A stretch of DNA of 64,000 nt, from NCBI GenBank assembly GCA_002778195.1, contig PCDI01000008.1:1472239-1536238 (forward strand), read 5' to 3'. This document shows, piece by piece, positions 46,431-56,820 of this stretch (position 1 is its first letter; every line of letters starts with the position of its first letter). A program made the translations under genes and the position numbers. The notes below the pieces were generated by a model. It had not been told where the DNA came from. It did not search any database and saw only the letters and a program-made list of their open reading frames with translations. This DNA is from Raffaelea ambrosiae. Taxonomy: Eukaryota; Ascomycota; Sordariomycetes; Ophiostomatales; Ophiostomataceae.

Positions 46431-48793
46431 ATGGCGGAGGCGAGCCACCACATGTCCGATGCACAGGTCCTTGCGCCGGCTGTTACACTTCTGAAGCTGA
46501 TCGAGCGAGCCTGCCATGAAACACTCCAGCAAACCGAGAAAGCGCGAGATTGTCTCCCTCTGGGGATGGATGCGACGCCATCAACGGCCGGCCACAGGTA
46601 TGGCGACCTTTCGGCGAGGAGCAAGCAAGCGGACGCGTCTTTGTCCAAGACCCCGATCGTTGTCGACGGTTCGCCAGAGATCAAGAATACTGGCATTCAC
46701 ACAGCCTACAACCCAGAGTCCCCATGGGGAGTTCTCAGCCTCGCATATGATCCCACATCTCCCCAGTGGACATGGAAACCCATGCCGACGTCACCTAAAC
46801 CAGCCAACGGCACCGCTTTCGAGCAGACAGACAGCGCATTGACCTCGGAGAGCATACCGCTGGTACAGAGGCAAAATTATCCAACCACGTGTTCCTCAGG
46901 CAACTCGAATGTTCCAAAATGGGGCCCAGGCTTGACCTCGTTCTTTGGCAACAACGAAACAAGCAGTGCCGGCCGATTTGTTCTCGCGAATGTACATGCA
47001 CCTGCTGCACGCAGTTCTAAAGGGTCCAGGAAAGCCGGTCATCCGGTAAAGAAGAATCGGACATTAAAGAATCAGCAACATCCTCTTTCGAAGACAGCCC
47101 ACAGCGGCGTACCCGCGGCAACATGGCAACTACCGCCTCGCTGCTGTCCGGTGGAAGTTCCTAGCATCCTTCATATGATCCTTGATAGGACTGGGGAGAA
47201 GCTCGATCCCCGTATGGTAGAGCAATATTCTGCACATGTTGGCAAACTCTGCCCTGGGCACTTTCGGAAATATCAGCAGCTCAAGGCATCCATGGTCCAG
47301 CGGCCCGTCGACGCCGGCAGGAATACCGCACCAGAGCTAGCCATGTCTGATACTCCTGATCAGCGCCCCGGTCACAAATCTACCCTACCGGTATCCTCCT
47401 GTACAACTCCGTGTCCCCTACCAATTCTTGTACCTGGACCCCCTGCCCAGCAAGCCAAGCACAAGCGGAGGAGGGCACCAGGGGATACGCATCGTGGAGT
47501 GCGCACTCCGAGAGCCGTGGATCGCAGTGATATTCGGCCAGTCGCAAACGTGATTCGCGATAGCTGGTACCGAAAGCAAGTTCTGGAGGAGCTTCAAGAC
47601 AGGTTTTCTCGGACCAATATAGACAGGACACATGGAGACGTAACAAACCGGATCATCTACAACTTGCTATCAGTGGCAAAGCAGCCAAACGTCTCTCCGG
47701 ATCGCGGGCCTTTAGATGCGCGTTTCTTGACTGGCGATGAGGCCAAAGATCTCCTGGATGCAGGCTCCCCGAGGGAGCCCATTGTGACGGAAAAGGAGCA
47801 GATGTTTCGGTGGCACCCACGCCTCCGGCCAATCGAAGAGTTGTTCCGCCGCATGGAGAATCTCGACCGCAGTGTTTCCGTCCAAGTACCCTCGCGCAAC
47901 TGCATGGAAGACTCCTTTGAAAGCCGGGACCTGACTCAAGTTCGCAACCGTTTCCTCTCTAATGATGGCACCGATGACCCATGGAACATCCTGGACCTGC
48001 GCAGCCCGTTACCTGCAGCTGTGCTCCCCCGGTTTCTGACATGCGAGAACTGTCAGTTGCTGCCACGGCTGCGTGACGAGGTGTTGAACCCCAGTAGGGC
48101 AGAGCGTGACACAGCCACCCGCGAACAGTGGAACGAATGGCGCGATGTGCTCGAATGGGTTCTCTTGTCGCAAGGGGGTCATAACACGTCGCCACATACT
48201 GACAGCCATGGTCTCGGTACTTGGATTACAGTGCAGGAGGGTCTTTTTGGGTATGGCTGGATGTCGCATCCGACCCAGGAGGAGCATGAGCAGTGGATGG
48301 CCAACCCGCATGGGTTCACGGGTGGTAGGTGGTGCTATGTGATTCTCGAGCCAGGCCAGACGGTGTTCTTCAACTCGGGAACGGTGCATTTTGTGTTCCG
48401 GCTGCGCAGCGAACACACGCTTGCCTTGGGTGGCCACATCCTGCAGTGGTCGGGCATTGAACGGTGGCTGCAGATTGTGGAGGCACAAATGAACAACCCA
48501 CATATCACCAACGAAGACATGGAATGGAGTGCCCCCAAATACGTGCGAGTCGTTGCCCGGCTGGTCGAAGCCCGGCTGCGTAACGGCCGCGTGGACGAGA
48601 TGGGAGGCACAGAGGCAGTGCAGCGCCTGCTTCGCTTGCTAAAGGTGCGTGGCAGAAAGCTGTTTCCACGAACCTTTGTGTGGTGCTGTGTCATAGTATG
48701 CATGCTGACCTGTTTCTTGCCCAGGAGTTCGACGAAACGTACATAAAAGGACGGTCGCAAAAAGGTAGATCCAAGAAGAAAAGGCATCGTTAA
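46431..48793 (+). CDS. JmjC-domain protein
   Basis: This 760-residue protein has exons 46431-48644 and 48725-48793, with an 80-nt intron (GTGCGT, CTGAC, CCCAG). Residues 1-460 are low-complexity, with basic clusters (HPVKKNRTLKN, KHKRRRAPGD) and no known domain. The C-terminal part is a JmjC cupin: LLSQGGHNTSPHTDSHGLGT, with Fe(II) ligands H589 and D591, then YVILEPGQTVFFNSG and the distal H653 in TVHFVFRL. Such proteins are 2-oxoglutarate/Fe-dependent oxygenases, often demethylases or hydroxylases. The target here is unknown. The short second exon encodes a highly basic tail (YIKGRSQKGRSKKKRHR), a likely nuclear localisation signal. If the intron were retained, that tail would be replaced by a hydrophobic, Cys-containing one. 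Start chosen: the first ATG, in CAAATGGCGG. Confidence 0.88.
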
Positions 48794-50003
48794 CTGGTTT
48801 GCGTCTGCTGCTATCCTGTACTATTAAGGTATTGTGAACTATTTGGCGAATTCGGGTGGGCATTAGGATTTTTATTTCGGGCTTGTGTGTTTAGTTCTGT
48901 TTTGCATGGCGTTCGTTACAGGAAAATTCTGAGGGAGAGCTGGGACCTGAGCGGGAAGTCGCAGGCACTTTACAAAATACTTTATCGGGATGGCGTTCAC
49001 GGGCGTCTTGTGATCTTCTATGGTGTACATCTTTTTTCTTCTTTTCTTGTCTTGTCTTGTCTTTCTTTCTTTTCTTTCTTTTACGGCGGTTCTGTAAATT
49101 ATGTTGTATCTGTAATACGAACAGGGCTGGACAGGACCAAGCTGAGAGCAGTTGAGAGCATGCCTCCTGTCCTGATTTAGAATTTAAGTATCTCAACACG
49201 TTGACTGAGAACGTCGCAGCATCAGAGACGCATAGTTATGTCTAGTCACCATAGGCAGCAAGACTGTCGGAAAGCTGGCACCCTCGGCAGAGCATGGCTG
49301 TGGACTGATGCTACGGGCACCCCTATTCTTGTAAGATATCAGGTCACCGTTCCTTCGGCGGGAAGCGGGGGTGGGTTTTAAAAGGACTCCGTCATCATCC
49401 TACCAAAATTTTGCTCCGCAATTACATCACAGGCTTATTCCCAAAGCTACGAGTACGCTGTACACTGGGCTTACGCTGTATCATTTGCTACATTTACTAG
49501 TTGCTTTTGTAACATGATGCACACGCAACCGGGATGGCATTTCGCCTGGCTATGCACGGCACTTTTGCATTTCGGTGGGCTCAAATCAAAGTAGCTTGCA
49601 CGCCCAATCCGATGTACATGAGATTGGCAGAAGCTGAGCCTCAATGTTTCCCTGTTTAGCCTCCCTCGTCCTCACTTATACATTGCCAAAACCAATAACG
49701 ACTTCTCAGCCAGGACAGCCTCTCGCGACATCGCACTTTTTAGAACTCTCAAATTCATCCGTCTCCGTTCCCTTCTCTCCGCTCGCACACGTTGACGGGG
49801 AGTTGTTGTATTCATTTTCTACGTATAAAACTCCGCTGGATCTGAACCGAAATGTGAGTTTTGGACGACAGAATCGTGGTCCATCATTTATCTCATTATC
49901 CTTAGTTTGACCTTCTACTTATACAACCATCAAGGTAAAGCCCACACCTACCACCACCACACTCCGGTGTCTTTGTTTGGACGTCCTCGGCGCATCGATC
50001 GCC
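48794..50003. other. Intergenic, 1.2 kb
   Basis: No gene is supported. It has a pyrimidine-rich stretch at about 49030-49085, a TACGAGTAC word near 49452 and a GTATAAAACTC TATA-like site near 49823 that may serve the hydrolase locus. Confidence 0.5.
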
Positions 50004-51242
50004 ATGGGAAAAGTCATTACAGAAGATGAGCCTCCGGTTCAGCTGCTGAGCTCGGACGAAGAATTTCACTTTGAGCTTCTCTTACCTCTTGGTGAAGCCA
50101 TCTACGGTGGTGCCGATGTCGGTCCCGTCCTTGGAGCTGCAAGGAACATCGCCGCCGGTGATTTTGAAAGCTTCAGCAACGCCTTCTATTAGCTCGCCAA
50201 CGAGACGAAAGCCGCGGCCCGAGATCCTCTTCAAGCCTGTGACCCGGTCAACATCCGCGATACCTGGCTCTCGGCTGCGATATACTTCCGTCGTGCTGAC
50301 TTCTTCCTGCATGGAAACCCCGACGATCCACGCATTGAAATGTATTGGGAGGAACAAGTTGCCGCCTTTGACAAAGGCTTGGCTGCTCTTCCTGTTCCAG
50401 GCAAGCGTATCCAAGTCCCAGCGCACAATTTCACCATCGAGGCCATCTGGTATGCACCCTCGCGTGAGCGGTGCATCAAGAAGCCCACCATCATTCTCGG
50501 CAACGGGTACGACGGGTCACAGGAAGATCTTTACCACACTATTGCTATCCCAGATTTGGCCCGGGGCTGGAATGTCCTCACCTACGAAGGACCTGGTCAG
50601 CCTCTTGTGCGCCGCCAGCAAATACTGGGCTTCATTCCCGACTGTGAGTGTGTTGTCACTCCGCTTGTCGACTATGTGCTGAATAACCAGTCGGCTATTG
50701 TGGATCCAGACCATGTTGTGTTGTTTGGGTATTCGTTTGGCGGTTATTCGGTCGCCAGGGCTGCTGCTTTTGAGTCCCGGCTGGCAGCGGTCTCGCTGGA
50801 CGGTGGCATCTCGGATATTCTGGAGACGTTCATGGCATTCTTACCGGAATTCATGAAACAGGCATTCAAGAGTGGAGGCAAGGAAACCTTCGACGCAGCG
50901 GTGGTATTACTGCGTTGCAACGCCAGCGCGCCTACATCGACGCTATGGGGCGTTGAGCAAGGGTTGTGGTCATTCAATACCAGGTTGGCGTATGACTGGT
51001 TTGTTCAGCTGAAACAGTATCACGTATCAAACTACATCAACCAGATAAACATGCCGGTGTGGATTGTGGATGGTGTTCACGAGGGCTTCTTTGAAGGCCA
51101 AGCAATCATAGTCAAGGAGGCTCTCGGAAAAAAGGCAACATATCACCTCTTCCACGGTTCTGCAGGCTACCACTGCCAGGTTGGCGCCATCCAGGAGCTT
51201 GGCAGAGTAACGTTTGCCTGGCTTCACCAGACACTATGGTAA
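50004..51242 (+). pseudogene. Alpha/beta hydrolase with one in-frame stop codon
   Basis: One continuous frame of 412 codons plus stop encodes an alpha/beta hydrolase of the fungal group related to 2,6-dihydropseudooxynicotine hydrolase and FrsA-type esterases. It is full length and well preserved except for TAG at 50190-50192 (codon 63), between FSNAFY and LANETKAAAR. A TGG or CAG codon changed by one transition would explain it. Conserved parts: TIILGNGYDGSQEDLY, WNVLTYEGPGQPLVRRQQ, nucleophile elbow GYSFGGY with Ser244 (counting the stop codon), the acid region MPVWIVDGVHEGFF and catalytic His in GSAGYHCQVG. No intron with valid sites can remove the stop. It may be a recent pseudogene, a read-through gene or a base error. 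Translation could also restart at the ATG at 50340, giving 300 residues. Confidence 0.82.
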
Positions 51243-52370
51243 AGATGACTTTGGGATCATCTATCTGGAGCTACTGGCTGCCAAATTCTTTCGCTTCTAC
51301 CTCTTATTTCTTTTCTCTTCTTGATTTATTGGGTGCACTTCGGCATTTCGGGGCTTCTGGCGGTAGTGCTTCACCATCGTGTAATTTAATCTGTTTTGAC
51401 GTGTATAAATAGCTTATGTGACCTTTGAAGTACAATCAAAACAACAAATCAACAAATAAAACGATAGAGCGGACTTCCATCCGATGCTGTGTTACTCCGG
51501 CTTCTGACCACAGATGGAAACCCGGTTGTTTGTTATCAGTAAGAATAGACGACAACTCTCAACAAGCAAACCAGTTAGTGTATCGCAACCCTTGCCGTTT
51601 CTCCTTTGCTTTCTTTTGTCTTTTTTATCCCTGCGTTCCTTATCTCAGTTGCAGCGGAAGATGCTTGCTTCGGCAATCGATTTCTTAGAAGTGGATCTGG
51701 TTTGCGTTTTGGTCGTATTGGAAACCGTTGTTATTAGTGAAGTCGCAGGATTTGAAATGGATCCCAATTTTACACAGCTTCTAATAGCAGAGAAGGAGAC
51801 AACTGGGATTGTCTGGTCAGTATGCTAATAATCTCTGCTCCCGCAAGCGCGACATTTTTTATTTTATTTTATTTTAAATTTTATTTTTTGGCTCACGCGC
51901 AGTTAAAGTTTCGCACCTTCTCGAGACAGCGGGAGAGCGAGGTGGGGTCGGTCCTGGCTGTTGTAGCAGTGCAAGATGCTGCCAAAAAAGAACCAAACAC
52001 AAGCCACTTCGACTACGCAATGGCATCTTCCTGTCACGCGTGATTGCACACCGTACACACCTGGCTCATTATTGTGTTTTACACTGCATACGAGTATGGA
52101 CTGTTTACATGCAAGATAACTATAACATGTCTGATAGTAAGACCCAAGTAGGGCCTGTATCTGCCAATACCATGCCACCATCCAGCCCCAGCGCCCGCGA
52201 TCACCCAGATTGCGTTCCGCCAGATTAAGGCCCGGAGAAATTGCCTTGGCAGCTCGGCTGGCTATCAGGCGCGTCGGCCCTGTGATCCTTTCTCTTGAAA
52301 TGGCGCTGCTAGCGCAACTTCTACGCCGAGTTCCAGGTGTCGACTGCTGCTTCCCCGCGACTTCGTTGTT
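51243..52370. other. Convergent intergenic region
   Basis: This 1.1 kb between the hydrolase locus and the 3' end of GatB holds no gene. It has an ATTTT-rich repeat at about 51855-51890 and a TACGAGTATGG word near 52090. Confidence 0.5.
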
Positions 52371-54266
52371 TCACCTTGTTTGGGTTTTCACTCTTGCCAC
52401 GTGCTTTTCGATAGCCCTCTTCATGGCCGCTTCGGCATGCAGAGGATCGGTTCTGCCCTCGGGACCTAACCGGAGCAGCTTCCCGATCAGAAACTGCAGC
52501 TTCCCGTGAGGGTAGCGCTTGGGATTGACAAAGAGCTCCAGCGTTTTGTCCTCGCCTTTCGTAGCCTGGACAGCCAGTTCTTGATACTCCTCGGCAGAAA
52601 TCTCGTCAAACCACAAGTTATATTTGTCGATGGCCTCTTTTACACTGCCATACAGACGGGTACTGTGATCTCCACTAATATCGCCTCGGAAGACTGCAAA
52701 GAGTAATTCTTTTGCAACATTGGCTGTGATCCTTCCTTGGTAACGATACACAAGAATATCGGCAAGGCAGTCCACGGGGACGCGACATGTTCCATCGGGC
52801 GTCATCTCCAGGTTGCTGGTTTCGTCAGAGCTGCTGTTGCGATCAGATGTAAGACGTCCAAGTTGGTGAAGCACCCAGTTGGCAATGAAGGATCTGTGCT
52901 TGGTTGCCACGGCATCTTTTGCCTGCTCAGGGCGCACCTCCAGGCGCTCCTCAAAGGCCTCTACAACATCGTAGTAGTACTGGGCACGGCCGCCGTCATC
53001 CAATAACATGAGCGTCATAGCATCCTTCGGCGACATCCCATATTCGGAGACAAGGCTTTCCAACTCGACGTCCGGCAGTATGCCTGTTGTGAGCGAAAGA
53101 AACTGAACAAGCTTGTCATCAATGATGACAGGACCCAGATCGGGGTCCGGCATATACCGGTAATCTACCTCGCCCTCTTTCCCTCGAAGTCTGTGCGTTT
53201 CGCCTCCGTGCTGGCTAGGTATCCATCCGCGAGTTTCGCTGGTGATTGCGCTGCCATTGCCACGTTCAATCTCGTAAATCTGGCGGTTTCTCTCAGCAAC
53301 GATGGCATCCTCAACAGCCCTGAAACTGTTAAGATTCTTGATTTCAGTGCGTGTGCCCAAGGGTGCGGTTGGATCATCGGCTCGCCGAACTGATACGTTG
53401 ACGTCGGCTCTCAAGCCTCCGGCCTCCATCCCCGAGGTGCAAGCGTCCACGGAGTTCAGGAGAAGCTGTATCTTCCGCACAAGAGCAACGGCTGTAGCCG
53501 GGTGATGGATCTGTGGCCGCGTGATGATCTCAATCAGTGGCACACCAACGCGGTTGAGGTCCAGCCAGTGAACTTCTCCCGGCTGTGCGACGGTCTTGGC
53601 TGTGTCTTGCTCCATCTGAACCTGCTGGACGTCGATGCGTATTGCCTCGCCATCATCTGGGGCAATGCCATCCCTGGCATGCAGTGTAATGTATCCATTC
53701 TTCGCAAATGGCTCGTAGTACTGCGTAATTTGATAGCCAGAAGGCTGGTCCCAGTGGAAATAGTGTTTTCGATCGAAACGGCTGGTTCGCTGGATCTGGC
53801 AGTTCAGCGCTAACGCGGCGCGAATGGCCGGAATGAGTGTCTCAGCTTGGAAGATTGGCTGAGCTCCGGGAAGAGAGGAGTCGAAGTATGCCACATGCGA
53901 GTTGGGAGTGTCGTTGAAGGAGGTGACCGCAGGAGAAAAGAGTTTCCGTTCTGTGTTCAGCTGCGCGTGGATCTCAATGCCGACGGTGAGTTCCCAGCCC
54001 GACACAGTCTGTGCCTGGTTCGGTTTCTTTGTGTTCCCCGAAGCCTTCCGTTGTTTGGCTTTGTCTTTCATCTGCTTTCGGAGGGGAATGGCTGACGGTT
54101 TCTTCGCATGACCGACAGAGGAAGATTCTGGAGGTGCAGCTCTGATATTGGTGTGGCTCGACTGCCGCCTCGCAGCGAAAACTTGCGGACACAGACAGAC
54201 TGCTCTGCTCTTTGATCTGCTTCGCAGCAGGTACCAACAGGTACTCCTCGCAGAAGTGCTGGCCAT
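52371..54266 (-). CDS. PET112: Mitochondrial glutamyl-tRNA(Gln) amidotransferase subunit B
   Basis: This is the 631-residue GatB subunit of the mitochondrial GatFAB-type amidotransferase. That complex converts misacylated Glu-tRNA(Gln) to Gln-tRNA(Gln) for organellar translation. The first 60 residues are rich in Arg, Ser and Ala without acidic residues (MASTSARSTCWYLLRSRSKS), a mitochondrial presequence. The catalytic cradle starts at WELTVGIEIHAQL (91-103) and includes FDRKHYFHWDQPSGYQITQY, DLNRVGVPLIEIIT, GLRADVNVSVR, TEIKNLNSFRAVEDAI and EVDYRYMPDPDLGPV. The C-terminal tail domain (YQGRITANVAKELLFAVF, LIGKLLRLGPEGRTDP) is complete. There is no intron. The frame is open upstream with only TTG, so the ATG at 54266 is used. 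It is divergent from the SET gene. Confidence 0.96.
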   Translation of the reverse strand: MASTSARSTCWYLLRSRSKSRAVCLCPQVFAARRQSSHTNIRAAPPESSSVGHAKKPSAIPLRKQMKDKAKQRKASGNTKKPNQAQTVSGWELTVGIEIHAQLNTERKLFSPAVTSFNDTPNSHVAYFDSSLPGAQPIFQAETLIPAIRAALALNCQIQRTSRFDRKHYFHWDQPSGYQITQYYEPFAKNGYITLHARDGIAPDDGEAIRIDVQQVQMEQDTAKTVAQPGEVHWLDLNRVGVPLIEIITRPQIHHPATAVALVRKIQLLLNSVDACTSGMEAGGLRADVNVSVRRADDPTAPLGTRTEIKNLNSFRAVEDAIVAERNRQIYEIERGNGSAITSETRGWIPSQHGGETHRLRGKEGEVDYRYMPDPDLGPVIIDDKLVQFLSLTTGILPDVELESLVSEYGMSPKDAMTLMLLDDGGRAQYYYDVVEAFEERLEVRPEQAKDAVATKHRSFIANWVLHQLGRLTSDRNSSSDETSNLEMTPDGTCRVPVDCLADILVYRYQGRITANVAKELLFAVFRGDISGDHSTRLYGSVKEAIDKYNLWFDEISAEEYQELAVQATKGEDKTLELFVNPKRYPHGKLQFLIGKLLRLGPEGRTDPLHAEAAMKRAIEKHVARVKTQTR

Positions 54267-55192
54267 TCGCAAAACTGACAGGACCCGGCCGGCATTGTCG
54301 TCACAGTTATGGTGGTGAGAGAATGTAGATGTTACCCATGGCAAATCGCGGCGCTTTGTGGCGCAAATTTTGTGGCGTGTGACGGCACAACTCTCGCACG
54401 CCAAATGTTACCCCCCCCCACTCTTCCATTAAAAAGAAAGAAAAAAAACCACCAGAACCGCCACGTCCGCCACCAGACCGAGAACGCCAACAATACAGCC
54501 CAATCGAACGACGTCTTCGACGAGCTGGCGAAAACTTCCCCAATTAAGTTTCCCACTCTTGGAATTGCGGCTCTGGATACTGTTCAAGGCACCAGATCCC
54601 AATACCTGGATGAGCTGGCAGCGGAACATACTCGGGCGTTGCACCCCGTGCCTACTGCCTGCTGCCAAAGACGCCGGTCTTGTTCTTTCTCATGCAGATA
54701 CCGTCGGGAAAGATGACCACGATACCCATAGCTACGTCAGTGACAATAAGCATATCAGCCGAGTAGGAGACAACCTCCTCCACTAGCGTCTTAGAGAGTG
54801 CTTGATATACTTATTACATAGTTAGTTGGCCCAAGAAAATCCCAGCGTACAGATGCGGCGCTCAAGTTTTAGCGCCCGTGTGCCATGTGCGGCACAATAA
54901 TAAGCAGCAACTACCTGAAACATATGTCTGGAAGTCTAGACGGTTACGGAGACTTGTCGATCAAACGCTTCTCCTTGGAGCTTGGCAGACTCTTGCCGGA
55001 AATTTAGACTTTACTTGGATCGTACTGTAAATTGAAGTGTTGTGGAAAAGCAAATACTCTAAAACAACCAAACCAGACGGAGTCGGTAGTTAAATGCAGT
55101 TTGTTGGCAGCCAGAGACATCGACGATTTGTTGGAACCACAACGTTTTTGACCCCTTTTCCTCGAACATTCGGCTTATTCTGGCATACAAAA
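54267..55192. promoter_or_regulatory. Shared divergent promoter region of GatB and SET genes
   Basis: This 0.9 kb lies between two outward-reading genes. The GatB-proximal half is GC-rich and the SET-proximal half AT-richer. An in-frame upstream ATG at 55094 could extend the SET protein by 33 residues. Confidence 0.55.
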
Positions 55193-56025
55193 ATGTACTG
55201 GCTCCTGATGCTGTATTTGGTTGCCGCAGCGGGAGTAGTCAGTAAAACGTCTCCGAGAATCAACATTGGCAACCCCGACACAATCTGCCCGACTGATTCT
55301 GCTGGGGCGTTTTCAGTACTGAGCCAGAGAGACACCCTTTGCTCAAAACAGGCCCGTTTGGTCCCGCCGGAAACGACAGGCATCCGGAAATCAGAGCAGA
55401 CCAGGGCCATGGAAGCGCTTCCGTTTGCCTGGGATGGACCGTATAACTGTCGAGAAGGGTTTTGTGTCTACATCAACAGACAGTTTGGCCGAGGAATTGT
55501 GCTCGTCAGCACAGTTAGCAATGCCCATAAAGTGGCCGAAGCATTGAGAGCGCGAGAGAATGTGTCTCCGAAAGGTCCTTCTTCTGCTTCTTCTTATGTA
55601 CCTTATTACACGGCCGAGATCCCGGGTAAGGGCAGGGGCCTCATTGCTAACCGAACCATTCGGCGCGGAGAGACAATAACCGTGGAGACAGCTGCCATGC
55701 TTGTACACCGCAAACTTTTGTTTCGATTTGCCGAGGAAGAAATTCATTCTGGGACATGGAAAGGCGGAAGAGTCAAATCCGCCAGTCGCCAGCTTGACCT
55801 AGCAGTGCAGAAGCTTCCGGCGGTTCAGCGTCGTGCCATCACTAGACAAGCGGGAAGCAGCGTGGGTGAGATTTTGATGGCCAACTCATTCCAGCTGGAT
55901 ATCGGCGGGCAAAGCAGCACCAATTCGGACTCTGGGGATGGTTATCATTACGGAGATTTTCCATTGGCCTCCACGTTCAACCATGACTGTCAGCCAAAGT
56001 AAGCTGAGTCCCATTGTGTGTGTGT

Positions 56026-56058
<33 letters not shown>

Positions 56059-56629
56059 GCCCTGGCACCATTTGTGTTCTAACACTTACAGTCTCTCCTT
56101 CTACATAGGACCTGGCCTCGTACATTACACCCATGCTGTTCGCGATATCGACCCCGGCGAAGAGCTTACCATTTCATATGTGAACCCTCTGGATAGTCAT
56201 GCTGAGCGGGAAGCCCGGCTGCGTGACGTATGGGGGTTCCAGTGCCAATGTTCCCGTTGTGCGGCCTCTCGAGATGCTATTGAACAGTCTAATAGCAATC
56301 TCCTACAGATTGCTCGACTCGAAAGTCAGCTGGGTTCTCTCGACACATCTTCGATGCTCTCTGCCACAGAAGCGGCAGACACAATTGACCGCTTGCTGGA
56401 GCTATATCGGTCCGAGCATCTGTATGCGAAGCTCGGCGGTGCATACACTCTTGCCGCACTCCATTCAGGCCTGAGTTCTGACGAGGCCGCAACAAGACAA
56501 TACGCAAGGCTTGCGGCAGAAGCAGTTGCTCTGGAATTTGGCCCAGATGTCGATGATGTTCGTGCAATGCAGAGACTTGCTGCCGACCCCCAAGCACACT
56601 GGTCATGGGGCAAGCGGTCAAAAACATAG
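55193..56629 (+). CDS. SET-domain protein with N-terminal signal peptide
   Basis: This 447-residue protein has exons 55193-55998 and 56092-56629. The 93-nt intron contains a 31-G run and splits the key motif NHDCQP|N, so correct splicing is needed for activity. The N-terminus MYWLLMLYLVAAAGVVS is a good signal peptide. It is followed by a Cys-containing region (WDGPYNCREGFCVYINRQFG), then the SET domain: IPGKGRGLIANRTIRRGETI, the AdoMet-binding NHDCQPN, VRDIDPGEELTISYVNPLDS and the post-SET-like FQCQCSRC. This resembles a fungal group of SET proteins with N-terminal signal sequences. A lysine-methyltransferase activity is expected from the fold, but the compartment argues against histone modification. 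The upstream ATG at 55094 would bury the signal sequence, so 55193 was preferred. Confidence 0.88.
56026..56056 (+). repeat. Poly(G) tract, 31 nt, inside the SET gene intron
   Basis: An uninterrupted G run preceded by (TG)n, between the intron donor (55999) and the acceptor (ending 56091). In the transcript it is G-rich and could fold into a quadruplex. Confidence 0.95.
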
Positions 56630-56820
56630 CAGTTCTCGTAAGATACTTGTGACGCGTCATGCGTTTTGTATTATTTAGCTTCGATAGAAAACCGAGCCTA
56701 TCAAAAATCCACGCGTGTGTTATCCCATAAAACAAATGACGGCCGCCGCGGAGGGAGACGTGCTAATACATGCAGGGTAACAACGGCAACAACAACAGCT
56801 AAATATAGTACAGATAAGCA

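Noticed and set aside
50159..50192. Mini-intron that would remove the TAG of the alpha/beta hydrolase
   Set aside because: A GTGATT...ATTAG interval exists but is only 34 nt, lacks a branch site, and would delete a segment that reads as conserved protein.
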